Source: an uncultured Porphyromonadaceae bacterium (GTDB taxonomy: Bacteria; Bacteroidota; Bacteroidia; Bacteroidales; Muribaculaceae). Taken from it: a stretch of 64,000 bases of DNA. The notes under the pieces were generated by a model, which had not been told where the DNA came from, did not search any database, and worked only from the letters and a program-made list of their open reading frames with translations. Below, piece after piece: positions 45,961 to 53,567 of the stretch (position 1 is its first letter; the number at the start of each line of letters is the position of its first letter). The position numbers were made by a program, and so were the translations under genes. The stretch lies in assembly GCA_947175545.1 (NCBI GenBank), contig CAMWNI010000009.1, positions 1-64,000 of the forward strand. Direction: 5' to 3'.

Positions 45961-46953
45961 TTAGCGGACAATTTTACGACATGCACCGGCCGATTTTACG
46001 AGGTAAACCCCGGCAGGAAGAGTCGAGATGTCGGCGCTGCCGTTTTCGGAACTGATAAGGCGGTTGCCGGCAGTGTCGTAAACGGCAAGGAAACCGGGGG
46101 CGTACACGGTGGTCGATGCACGGTCGTATGTAATCGCAGTGTCAGCGCCGACGGACGCAATTGAACTTTCCGGCTCGGAAATGACGCTCAGTTTGTCCAT
46201 GCAGAAATATGCGGGAGTATTCATGCCATATTCGCCGGTGTCAGTGCTTGACATGGTGAAGTAGAGCTGGTTGACGGCGCCGAGCGAGGAAAGATCGACC
46301 AGTTTCCATCCGCGGTTGATTGTCAGGTCACCATTGGAGAATGAGGCGAGAGTTACATCGACGGTTTTCTCTGTTTCGTCGGCCGCAACGCCGTGAATGG
46401 TCAGGGTTAACTTGTCGCCGTTAGTGAATGCGCGTGCGTAAGCGTCGCCATATTCGATGCAGTAGTAGGGATAGCTGTTAAGATTGAAGTATGCGCTGTT
46501 GACGCGGTGGGGCAATCCATCGGCCATGGTCAGCGTGCAGGTGTTCTCTCCGTAGGAGGAATAGAAGCCAACGAGATAGGGCATTTCTGCACTGACAACC
46601 GGGGCGCCGAACTCGTCAAGCTTAATCGAGCCATCCTCGTTCAGGTCAATGCCGCCGCACGCCATGTTGCTGAACTGGAATTTGATTGTGTTGTCACGGC
46701 GGGTATTGTCGGCTGAGTTTGATGCCGTGAAACCGCTCCATGACATCCATTCGCTTACTGAGCTGTGGACAATATTGAAGCACTGGCTTTTGATAACTGT
46801 TGCGTCGTCATTGTAGGTTTCGGTCCAGGCTCCGGTCTCGCTGTTGAATTCCAGTGGGGTTGTTGGCTTGGAGAGGTCGAGCAGAGTCAGATTATCGGCC
46901 GCGATGGCTGAAAAAGAAGTTGCGAGCGCAAGAAGAAGTAGTGTTTTCTTCAT
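45961..46953 (-). CDS. DUF4465-type secreted protein, candidate BtuH
   Basis: 330 aa from ATG 46953 (another ATG at 46965 is possible). Signal peptide (KKTLLLLALATSFSAIA); the DUF4465-like beta-sandwich (about 35-260) includes SEWMSWSGFTASNSAD, YLVGFYSSYGEN and GWKLVDLSSLGAVNQLYF. The last 70 residues (TVYAPGFLAVYDTAGNRL to GVYLVKS) resemble a type IX secretion sorting domain. As the first gene of the riboswitch-controlled btu operon it may be a cobalamin-binding surface protein of the BtuH type; I recall that link but cannot verify it here. Confidence 0.75.
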   Translation of the reverse strand: MKKTLLLLALATSFSAIAADNLTLLDLSKPTTPLEFNSETGAWTETYNDDATVIKSQCFNIVHSSVSEWMSWSGFTASNSADNTRRDNTIKFQFSNMACGGIDLNEDGSIKLDEFGAPVVSAEMPYLVGFYSSYGENTCTLTMADGLPHRVNSAYFNLNSYPYYCIEYGDAYARAFTNGDKLTLTIHGVAADETEKTVDVTLASFSNGDLTINRGWKLVDLSSLGAVNQLYFTMSSTDTGEYGMNTPAYFCMDKLSVISEPESSIASVGADTAITYDRASTTVYAPGFLAVYDTAGNRLISSENGSADISTLPAGVYLVKSAGACRKIVR

Positions 46954-46994
46954 TATTGATGTCATTATTTGAATTAGTTGATAAAATGAATTAT

Positions 46995-47022
46995 CCCGTT
47001 CACTTTAAAGCAGTGTAAACGG
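46995..47022 (-). promoter_or_regulatory. Hairpin between riboswitch and first btu gene
   Basis: CCCGTT-ta-CACT pairs with AGTG-AACGGG (10 bp with a 2-nt bulge), about 40 nt before the ATG. It is placed to act as the expression platform of the cobalamin riboswitch. Confidence 0.5.
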
Positions 47023-47109
47023 GATTGCACAATCACTAATTAAAACCACCCTTTGTGTATAGCGCGTAGGTGATCAAATGATGCCTATATTCCCGCAGGC
47101 ACTGTTTTG

Positions 47110-47268
47110 ACAGACAAGATTTGTTGCGGCAGGTTTTCTGACTTGTTCCAAATGTTGCGTCTTCTCAAGGCTGAAACAAACCTCAATGACATGAAAGCAA
47201 CTACCCCCGCAGGGGGAACTTACAGCAGCGGGTACTGTTCCGGATTTACACCGGATTCCCTTTCCGTA
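47110..47268 (-). promoter_or_regulatory. Cobalamin (B12) riboswitch
   Basis: On the minus strand: GGGAATCCGGTGTAAATCC then GGAACAGTACCCGCTGCTGT (about 47222-47262), a GAAGACGC element, and the B12-box-like AGTCAGAAAACCTGCCGC (about 47125-47143). These are the hallmark blocks of the cobalamin riboswitch family. It precedes the four-gene btu operon, which it should repress when cobalamin is plentiful. Confidence 0.93.
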
Positions 47269-47275
47269 TCAAATT

Positions 47276-47351
47276 TGGAGCGACAGACGGGACTCGAACC
47301 CGCGACCCTCGGCTTGGGAAGCCAATGCTCTACCAACTGAGCCACTGTCGC
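47276..47351 (-). tRNA. tRNA-Gly(CCC)
   Basis: 76 nt including encoded CCA. Acceptor GCGACAG/CTGTCGC, D-arm GGCTCAGTTGGTAGAGC, anticodon stem TTGGC/GCCGA with loop TTCCCAA (anticodon CCC), T-arm with GGGTTCGAGTCCC. The CCA end lies about 8-10 nt from the start of the cobalamin riboswitch. Confidence 0.95.
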
Positions 47352-47370
47352 ATCTCTGCTTTTTGCGCTG

Positions 47371-47401
47371 CAAAGTTAAGGCTTTTGTTGGAATTTTGCA
47401 A
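47371..47401 (-). promoter_or_regulatory. Promoter of tRNA-Gly (and perhaps the btu operon)
   Basis: TAACTTTG (47371-47378), TTG (47399-47401), 20-nt spacer on the minus strand. No equally good promoter lies between the tRNA and the riboswitch; CAAATTTG at 47270-47277 is the only -7-like candidate and overlaps the tRNA 3' end. Confidence 0.8.
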
Positions 47402-47418
47402 TAATTTGTCTAATTTTG
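47388..47418 (+). promoter_or_regulatory. Divergent promoter of the glycosyltransferase gene
   Basis: TTG (47388-47390), 20-nt spacer, TAATTTTG (47411-47418). It overlaps the tRNA-Gly promoter, and its -7 box ends 8 nt before ATG 47427. Confidence 0.72.
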
Positions 47419-47426
47419 TGGTGCGA

Positions 47427-48563
47427 ATGAATGAATTGCCGAAAATACTGCTGCTTGGAGATTATAGTAACTGCCATCAGGCGCTCTCAACGGGACTGCG
47501 TGCGTTGGGTTGCGACGTAACTGTCGCTTCTGACGGCACGAAGTGGATGCAGTGTGACCGCAACGTGGACATTACTCGTCCAGACGGCAAATTGGGCGGA
47601 CTATTTCATTATATGAGACTTAGCCGACTGCTGCGTACACGCCTGACAGGGTTTGACGTAGTGGCGATTCATGACCCGCAGTTCGGCGACTTGAAGCCGA
47701 AGCGGTTGCGTCCGCTTTTCGATTTGCTCAAGCGTAACAACGGTTCGGTTTTCCTGACCGCAATGAGTTATGACGTTGCATTTCTTGACATGCTTGCGGC
47801 AAAGGATTCGCCGCTGGCTTACAACGAATGGTTTGTTGGAGGCGAGCCGTCGCGACTTATGACGTCGTCGCCTGACCAGTGGGCAGAATGGCACACTCCG
47901 GAGTTGGTTGACTATCAGAACTATATCTTTGACAACCTGGATGGTGCGGTTTCGGTTTTGTATGAGTATCAGCTTGGTATGGAGCGGCGATTGGGTTGCG
48001 AGCGTGCGTCTTACGGCGGAATCCCGATCGATATGGCGCGATTCACTCCCGTTGAGATGCCAGACCGTCCGGATAAGATCAGGTTCTTTCTTGGTCGTCA
48101 TCCGAGCCGAAAACTTGTCAAAGGATCGGACTATCTTGAAATTGCCGCGCGGAGGGTCGTTGAGCGTTATCCGGACAAAGCGGAACTCGTGATTGTCGAG
48201 AATCGTCCGTTTAACGAGTTCACGGAGCTGTTGAGGTCGGCTCACGTTGTGCTTGACCAGATTTACAGTTATACGCCGGCTACGACTGCATTGATGGCGA
48301 TGGCCTACGGGCTGAACGTCGTTAGTGGAGGCGAGCCGGATTTCTATGACTTCATCGGCGAGAAGGAGAACCGTCCGATTATTAATGCGCCGATTGAGAT
48401 TGAGGCGCTGACTGATGTGCTTGAGCGAATTGTAAGGAATCCGGAGGAAATTCGCGTGCGTGGCCTCCGGTCTCGTGAATTTGTAAAGAAACATAACGAT
48501 AGTCGCATAGTTGCGCGACGTTTTCTTGATTTCTGGAATGAAAGGAGATTTGCCAAGTCTTGA
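47427..48563 (+). CDS. Glycosyltransferase, GT4-like
   Basis: 378 aa from ATG 47427; the longer in-frame extension passes through the tRNA gene. N-terminal Rossmann domain (ELPKILLLGDYSNCHQALS) and a C-terminal GT-B domain with FFLGRHPSRKLVKGSDYLE, AELVIVENRPFNEFTELL and the donor-site region VLDQIYSYTPATTALMAMA then GGEPDFYDF. It probably transfers a sugar in cell-surface glycan assembly. The next glycosyltransferase overlaps its end by 26 nt, so they form a pair. Confidence 0.82.
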   Translation: MNELPKILLLGDYSNCHQALSTGLRALGCDVTVASDGTKWMQCDRNVDITRPDGKLGGLFHYMRLSRLLRTRLTGFDVVAIHDPQFGDLKPKRLRPLFDLLKRNNGSVFLTAMSYDVAFLDMLAAKDSPLAYNEWFVGGEPSRLMTSSPDQWAEWHTPELVDYQNYIFDNLDGAVSVLYEYQLGMERRLGCERASYGGIPIDMARFTPVEMPDRPDKIRFFLGRHPSRKLVKGSDYLEIAARRVVERYPDKAELVIVENRPFNEFTELLRSAHVVLDQIYSYTPATTALMAMAYGLNVVSGGEPDFYDFIGEKENRPIINAPIEIEALTDVLERIVRNPEEIRVRGLRSREFVKKHNDSRIVARRFLDFWNERRFAKS

Positions 48564-49368
48564 CCTTGCCGTCGTCACTTATCTGCCGGAGGGAATCAAT
48601 CGGGTAGAACGAATGGTTCTTCCTCCGATTGATGGCGTGCGCTACGTCGTTTCGTGGCAGGACCATCGTGACGCACCTGTTCCGGAATCACTCAGGTTGC
48701 GTACTGACGTCAGCATACATCGGTTTGACGGTCGGGGCATTTCGGCCAATCGCAATAATGCCCTTGAACGCAGTCGGGCCGACGTTGTTTTGTTTGCTGA
48801 TGATGATTTGACTTACTATGAGCATGAACTGGATAATCTGCGTATGATTTTTGCGCAGATTCCGGAACTGGATGTCGCTACGGTTCGCAGCGATCACGGT
48901 GATGCCGGGCGCTTTCCGGTGAAGGAGACGCGTTTGGGCAGAAGGTTGCCAAAGGGTTACTATGTTACGAGTTTTGAAATCGCTTTCAGGCGGAGCCGTT
49001 GCGGAGATCTGCGTTGCTGTCCTGAACTTGGACTGGGTTCCGAGATGCTTCACGGAGGCGAGGATGAGATTTTCCTTCAGACTGCTATCAGGCGTGGATT
49101 TGACTGTCGATTTTTCCCGATTACGGTGTGCGCCCATCCTCATGAATCGACCGGCACGAAGGGTGCGTTTACGCGTGGTAACATGTTGGCCTTCGGTTGT
49201 GTAATAGCAATGATGTATCCGCTGACGGCCATGCTGCGAATTCCGTTGAAGGCATTCAGAATCTGGCGCGGAGGGCAGGCCGGCTTTGGCGCGGCTCTTG
49301 GCAGTATGGTGCGCGGTGCGCTGATGACTCATGGCGTCAGAAAGCGAAATCGGGATTGTTTATGGTGA
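48538..49368 (+). CDS. Family 2 glycosyltransferase-like protein
   Basis: 276 aa from ATG 48538. GT-A features: LDLAVVTYLPEGINRVE, RGISANRNNALERSRAD and the acidic metal site VVLFADDDLTYYE (DDD near residue 90), then a basic C-terminal helix region with MMYPLTAMLRIPLKAF that may touch the membrane. Substrate unknown. It is coupled with the GT4-like gene and precedes ffh. Confidence 0.8.
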   Translation: MKGDLPSLDLAVVTYLPEGINRVERMVLPPIDGVRYVVSWQDHRDAPVPESLRLRTDVSIHRFDGRGISANRNNALERSRADVVLFADDDLTYYEHELDNLRMIFAQIPELDVATVRSDHGDAGRFPVKETRLGRRLPKGYYVTSFEIAFRRSRCGDLRCCPELGLGSEMLHGGEDEIFLQTAIRRGFDCRFFPITVCAHPHESTGTKGAFTRGNMLAFGCVIAMMYPLTAMLRIPLKAFRIWRGGQAGFGAALGSMVRGALMTHGVRKRNRDCLW

Positions 49369-49387
49369 AAATGTTAAAATTATTTCG

Positions 49388-49395
49388 TAAATTTG
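49388..49395 (+). promoter_or_regulatory. -7 box of ffh
   Basis: TAAATTTG, about 35 nt before the ATG; no TTG at the standard distance. Confidence 0.5.
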
Positions 49396-49430
49396 CACGA
49401 TAATAAGATAAAAGCATTTAAAACTGAGAT

Positions 49431-50795
49431 ATGTTTGAAAATTTAAGCGAAAGACTTGAGCGGAGCTTCAAGATACTCAAAGGCGAAGGAAAGATAACCG
49501 AAATCAATGTTGCGGAGACCATGCGCGACGTTCGCCGCGCACTGTTGGATGCCGACGTAAACTATAAGGTGGCCAAGCAGTTCACCGATACGGTGAAGGC
49601 AAAGGCTCTGGGCCAGAACGTACTGACCTCGGTGAAACCGAAGGAGCAGATGGTCAAGATTGTCCATGACGAACTTGCAGAACTGATGGGTGGCGACGCC
49701 GCCAAGTTTAACATCAGCGGATCGCCGGCAATCGTGCTTATGAGTGGTCTGCAAGGTTCCGGTAAAACTACGTTTTCCGGCAAACTTGCGCGCAAATTTA
49801 AGAGCGAGCAGGGCAAGCGTCCGTTGCTTGTCGCCTGTGACGTCTATCGTCCGGCGGCGATTGATCAGCTGAAAGTGGTCGGCGAGCAGATTGAGGTTCC
49901 GGTCTATACAGAGCCGGGCGAGATGGATCCCGTCAAGATTGCGCTGAACGGCGTCGCACACGCTAAGGCCAATCATTATGATCTGGTTGTCGTTGACACG
50001 GCCGGTCGCCTTGCGGTCGACGAAAAGATGATGCAGGAAATGGAGGCGCTGAAGGCTGCGCTGAATCCTCAGGAAATCCTTTTTGTTGTTGACGCAATGA
50101 CAGGTCAGGACGCCGTTAATACGGCTAAGGCGTTCAACGACCGTCTAGATTTCAATGGTGTTGTGTTGACGAAACTTGACGGCGATACGCGCGGAGGTGC
50201 GGCGCTCTCGATCCGCACGGTTGTCAATAAGCCTATTAAGTTCGTTGGCCGTGGTGAGAAGATGGATGCCATTGATGTCTTCCATCCTTCGCGTATGGCC
50301 GACCGTATTCTCGGCATGGGCGATATCGTCACCCTCGTTGAAAAGGCTCAGGCAGAGTTTGACGAGAAGCAGGCGCGCGAACTTGAACGCAAAATTGCCC
50401 GCAATAAGTTTGATTTCAATGATTTCATGGATCAAATCAAGCGTATTGAGAAAATGGGTTCTCTGAAAGATATCGCCTCAATGATTCCAGGACTTGGCAA
50501 GGCAATCAAGGATGTGGAAATCAAGGATGACGCGTTTAAAAGCATCAAGGCGATAATTTCGTCAATGACCGAAGAGGAGCGTTCCAATCCTGACATTATC
50601 AAGGGTTCGCGACGTCAGCGCATTGCCCGCGGTTCCGGCACAGATCTGACCGAAGTTAACAAGTTGCTGAAACAGTTTGACGAGATGCGCAAGATGATGC
50701 GTGCGGCTTCCGGCATGAAGAATCCGGCCCAGATGATGAAGGCGGCCCGCCAGATGCAGCAAATGCGCGCTATGGGAGGCATGCGTCGCCGATAA
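49431..50795 (+). CDS. ffh: Signal recognition particle protein Ffh
   Basis: 454 aa. N domain (FENLSERLERSFKILKGEG), G domain with GLQGSGKTTFSGKLA (G1, about 106-120), VACDVYRPAAIDQL, DTAGRL (G3) and TKLDGDTRGGAAL (G4), then a Met-rich M domain ending QMRAMGGMRRR that binds SRP RNA and signal sequences. It targets membrane and secreted proteins with the FtsY receptor. Full length. Confidence 0.97.
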   Translation: MFENLSERLERSFKILKGEGKITEINVAETMRDVRRALLDADVNYKVAKQFTDTVKAKALGQNVLTSVKPKEQMVKIVHDELAELMGGDAAKFNISGSPAIVLMSGLQGSGKTTFSGKLARKFKSEQGKRPLLVACDVYRPAAIDQLKVVGEQIEVPVYTEPGEMDPVKIALNGVAHAKANHYDLVVVDTAGRLAVDEKMMQEMEALKAALNPQEILFVVDAMTGQDAVNTAKAFNDRLDFNGVVLTKLDGDTRGGAALSIRTVVNKPIKFVGRGEKMDAIDVFHPSRMADRILGMGDIVTLVEKAQAEFDEKQARELERKIARNKFDFNDFMDQIKRIEKMGSLKDIASMIPGLGKAIKDVEIKDDAFKSIKAIISSMTEEERSNPDIIKGSRRQRIARGSGTDLTEVNKLLKQFDEMRKMMRAASGMKNPAQMMKAARQMQQMRAMGGMRRR

Positions 50796-50818
50796 AAGAG
50801 GAAAAGCATTGAACAAAT

Positions 50819-50832
50819 CATATCACATTATA
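50819..50832 (+). repeat. 14-nt motif shared by folD and purA leaders (copy 1)
   Basis: CATATCACATTATA ends on the A of the folD start codon. An exact copy lies at 60174-60187 just upstream of purA. Confidence 0.45.
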
Positions 50833-51710
50833 TGACAATCATTGACGGAAAGGCTACGGCCACTGAAATAAAGAAAGAAATTGCCGCTGAAGTTGAAGCA
50901 AGGGTTGCACGCGGCGAAAAGCGCCCTCACCTCGCGGCGGTCCTTGTTGGCCACGACGGAGGCTCGGAAACATACGTCGCCCATAAGGTGAAGGCGTGTG
51001 AAGAGTGTGGGTTTGACTCGACTCTGATTCGGCGCGAGGATGACATTACCGAGACAGAACTGCTTGAAATCGTCGCTGAACTGAACGCAAATCCGGAAAT
51101 TGACGGCTATATTGTCCAGCTTCCGCTTCCGCGCCACATCGACGAACAGAAAATCATCATGGCGGTTGATCCGCGCAAGGATGTCGACGGGTTTCATCCG
51201 GTCAATGTCGGCAGGCTTTCGCTTGGGTTGCCTTGCTTTCTGAGTGCGACCCCCTCGGGCATCATGGAGTTGCTTGGCCGCTACAATATTGAGACAAAAG
51301 GAAAACATTGTGTTGTTCTTGGACGCAGCAATATTGTTGGCAAGCCGGTCGCCCAGCTGATGATGCAAAAGTCTAATCCCGGCAATGCTACCGTCACGGT
51401 TTGTCATAGCGCCACCCCTGACATCAGGGAGATTTGCCGTCAGGGTGATATCATTATCGCGGCGCTCGGGCAGCCCGGTTTCGTCACTGCGGATATGGTC
51501 AAGCCCGGTGCAGTCATAATTGATGTTGGCACGACGCGAGTCCCTGATCCGACGAGAAAGTCCGGGTTCCGTCTGAGTGGTGATGTGGATTTCGAGAATG
51601 TCGCTCCGCTTTGTTCGGCTATTACCCCGGTTCCGGGCGGCGTCGGACCGATGACAATCTGCTCGCTGATGCGCAATACTTTGCTTGCTGCGTCAGGCTC
51701 TGTCTACTGA
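50832..51710 (+). CDS. folD: Bifunctional methylenetetrahydrofolate dehydrogenase/cyclohydrolase
   Basis: 292 aa. Signatures: [13 protein letters not shown] (catalytic Lys), [37 protein letters not shown] (NADP site) and [15 protein letters not shown] near the C-terminus. It interconverts methylene-, methenyl- and formyl-tetrahydrofolate, feeding purine synthesis. It follows ffh by 36 nt and may be in the same transcript. CapA follows one base after its stop. Confidence 0.96.
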   Translation: MTIIDGKATATEIKKEIAAEVEARVARGEKRPHLAAVLVGHDGGSETYVAHKVKACEECGFDSTLIRREDDITETELLEIVAELNANPEIDGYIVQLPLPRHIDEQKIIMAVDPRKDVDGFHPVNVGRLSLGLPCFLSATPSGIMELLGRYNIETKGKHCVVLGRSNIVGKPVAQLMMQKSNPGNATVTVCHSATPDIREICRQGDIIIAALGQPGFVTADMVKPGAVIIDVGTTRVPDPTRKSGFRLSGDVDFENVAPLCSAITPVPGGVGPMTICSLMRNTLLAASGSVY

Positions 51711-51711
51711 T

Positions 51712-52773
51712 ATGCTTCCATTTCTGTTCGGTCTCCTTAGTTTGGTATTTTCACCGATGCCGAAGGCTTTGATGCCTCCGGAGGAGGCTGAACTGCTTTT
51801 TGTCGGCGACGCGATGCAGCATCAGAGCCAGCTCGACGCCGCGAGGCAGAAGGGAGGCGGAAGGTATGACTATTCGGGATGTTTCGATGCAATTTCGCCA
51901 TACGTCAGAAAGGCGGATTATGCCATTGTCAATTTCGAGGCTTCGATCGGAGGCAGTCCGCATACGGGCTATCCGTGTTTCAGCGCTCCAGAGGAGTATG
52001 CCTCGGCGTTGGTTGACGCCGGATTTGACTATTTTCTGCTTGCCAACAATCACATACTTGACCGCCGTGACCGCGGCCTGCACCGAACGATTGATGCGCT
52101 TGACTCGCTTCGGATTCCTCATTCAGGAATCTATCATGACGCAGCCGCGCGTGATTCGCTTTGTCCGGAAGTTATTACAGTCAATGGTTTCCGGCTGGCA
52201 ATGCTGAACTACACGTACGGGACCAACGGAATCACCCTTCAGGGGCCGGCAATTGTTAATTATATAGATACAGATAATATTGCTCGCGATTGCGCGCGCG
52301 CAAGAGGCGTCGGCGCAGAGCTTGTTTGTGTCTGCATACACTGGGGCGACGAGTATCATCTGTTGCCTAATCAAAGCCAGAAAAGCATGGCGGACAAACT
52401 GGTTTCGATGGGTGTCGATCTGGTTATCGGCGGGCATCCGCATGTTATACAGCCAATGGAGATGAGGCGCAGACCGGATGGCTCACAAGCGCTGGTTGTC
52501 TACTCATTGGGAAATTTCCTGTCGGGGATGAAGACTGATGATACAAGAGGAGGGGCAATGGTCAGGGTGCGTCTCAAAAGAGATTCGAAGGGTAGGGCGC
52601 TTGTTGACGGTGCGGACTATTCGCTTGTTTATGTTGACCCCGGTTTCCGGCTTGTTCCGGTTGCGGACGCCCAGGATTCTCGCTCAAAGAGTTTCCGGCG
52701 CAATGCTGAAGCGATATTTAAAAAACATAATGTCAACGTTCCCGCCGATTCGGTTTTCATGAAATTAAAGTAA
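51712..52773 (+). CDS. CapA-family (poly-gamma-glutamate synthesis-like) metallophosphatase-fold protein
   Basis: 353 aa from ATG 51712, which begins a signal peptide (LPFLFGLLSLVFSPMPKA). The CapA/PgsA core: LLFVGDAMQHQSQL, YAIVNFEASIGG, FDYFLLANNHILDR, CVCIHWGDEYH and VIGGHPHVIQP, with metal-ligand Asp, Asn and His residues all present. Family members act in capsule or polyglutamate retention or as envelope hydrolases; in Bacteroidales the actual substrate is unknown. Confidence 0.9.
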   Translation: MLPFLFGLLSLVFSPMPKALMPPEEAELLFVGDAMQHQSQLDAARQKGGGRYDYSGCFDAISPYVRKADYAIVNFEASIGGSPHTGYPCFSAPEEYASALVDAGFDYFLLANNHILDRRDRGLHRTIDALDSLRIPHSGIYHDAAARDSLCPEVITVNGFRLAMLNYTYGTNGITLQGPAIVNYIDTDNIARDCARARGVGAELVCVCIHWGDEYHLLPNQSQKSMADKLVSMGVDLVIGGHPHVIQPMEMRRRPDGSQALVVYSLGNFLSGMKTDDTRGGAMVRVRLKRDSKGRALVDGADYSLVYVDPGFRLVPVADAQDSRSKSFRRNAEAIFKKHNVNVPADSVFMKLK

Positions 52774-52786
52774 AAAAAGACAAAGT

Positions 52787-53563
52787 ATGTTCAAAATCAT
52801 AACCAAGGAGCATTTTTCAGAGAATGTTGTCAAGCTCGAGGTGGAGGCTCCGCGAATTGCGAAGTCACGTCGACCGGGCCATTTTGTGATTGTCATTGAC
52901 AGTGCGAAGGGCGAGCGCATCCCGCTGACCATTGCTGATGCGGACGTCGAACGCGGAACGATTACGCTCGTTGTACAGGCAATAGGCGATTCAACCCGTG
53001 CGATTTGCTCGATGGAGCCGGGTGAGGAGCTGCATGACGTCGTTGGTCCGCTCGGCCGCGCCACTCAGATTCGTCAGGGAGGTACGGTTGTTTGCTGTGG
53101 AGGGGGCGTCGGTGTTGCACCTCTTTTGCCGATAATCAAGGCGATGAAGGCGGCAGGCTGTCGCGTCATCTCTGTGCTGGCAGCCCGCACAAAGGATTTG
53201 ATTATTCTGGAAGATGAGGTTCGGGCTAATTCGGACGAAGTCATTATTATGACTGACGATGGTTCATACGGTTGCAAGGGCTTGGTCACTGATGGTGTTG
53301 AGTCGGTAATTTGCCGTGAGCAGGTCGATGAGGTTGTTACCATCGGACCGGCGGTCATGATGAAATTCGTGTCGCTGCTTACTGCAAAATATAATGTGCC
53401 GACAATTGCTTCGCTGAACACCATAATGGTTGATGGAACGGGAATGTGCGGGGCCTGTCGTGTGACCGTCGGCGGGAAAACGCGTTTTGTCTGCATTGAC
53501 GGGCCTGAATTTGATGCCCATCAGGTTGATTTTGATGAAATGATAATGCGTCTTCGACAGTAA
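52787..53563 (+). CDS. NfnA/SudB-like ferredoxin:NADP oxidoreductase FAD subunit
   Basis: 258 aa. FAD-binding barrel (ESRRPGHFVIVIDSAKGERI-type region, RPGHFV then RIPLTIAD), NAD-binding CGGGVGVAPLLPIIKAM (about 105-121) and a C-terminal [2Fe-2S] site MCGACRVTVGGKTRFVCIDGP (Cys 223-240 region). Together with the next gene it resembles the NfnAB pair, which performs electron bifurcation among NADH, NADPH and ferredoxin, or a sulfide dehydrogenase. The gap to the partner gene is 4 nt. Confidence 0.9.
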   Translation: MFKIITKEHFSENVVKLEVEAPRIAKSRRPGHFVIVIDSAKGERIPLTIADADVERGTITLVVQAIGDSTRAICSMEPGEELHDVVGPLGRATQIRQGGTVVCCGGGVGVAPLLPIIKAMKAAGCRVISVLAARTKDLIILEDEVRANSDEVIIMTDDGSYGCKGLVTDGVESVICREQVDEVVTIGPAVMMKFVSLLTAKYNVPTIASLNTIMVDGTGMCGACRVTVGGKTRFVCIDGPEFDAHQVDFDEMIMRLRQ

Positions 53564-53567
53564 ACTT

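Noticed and set aside
47107-47340. 77-codon plus-strand ORF
   Set aside because: It covers the complement of the cobalamin riboswitch and tRNA-Gly.
47601-48578. 325-codon ORF antisense to the GT4-like glycosyltransferase
   Set aside because: The opposite strand codes a convincing GT-B protein with its own promoter; the antisense product resembles nothing.
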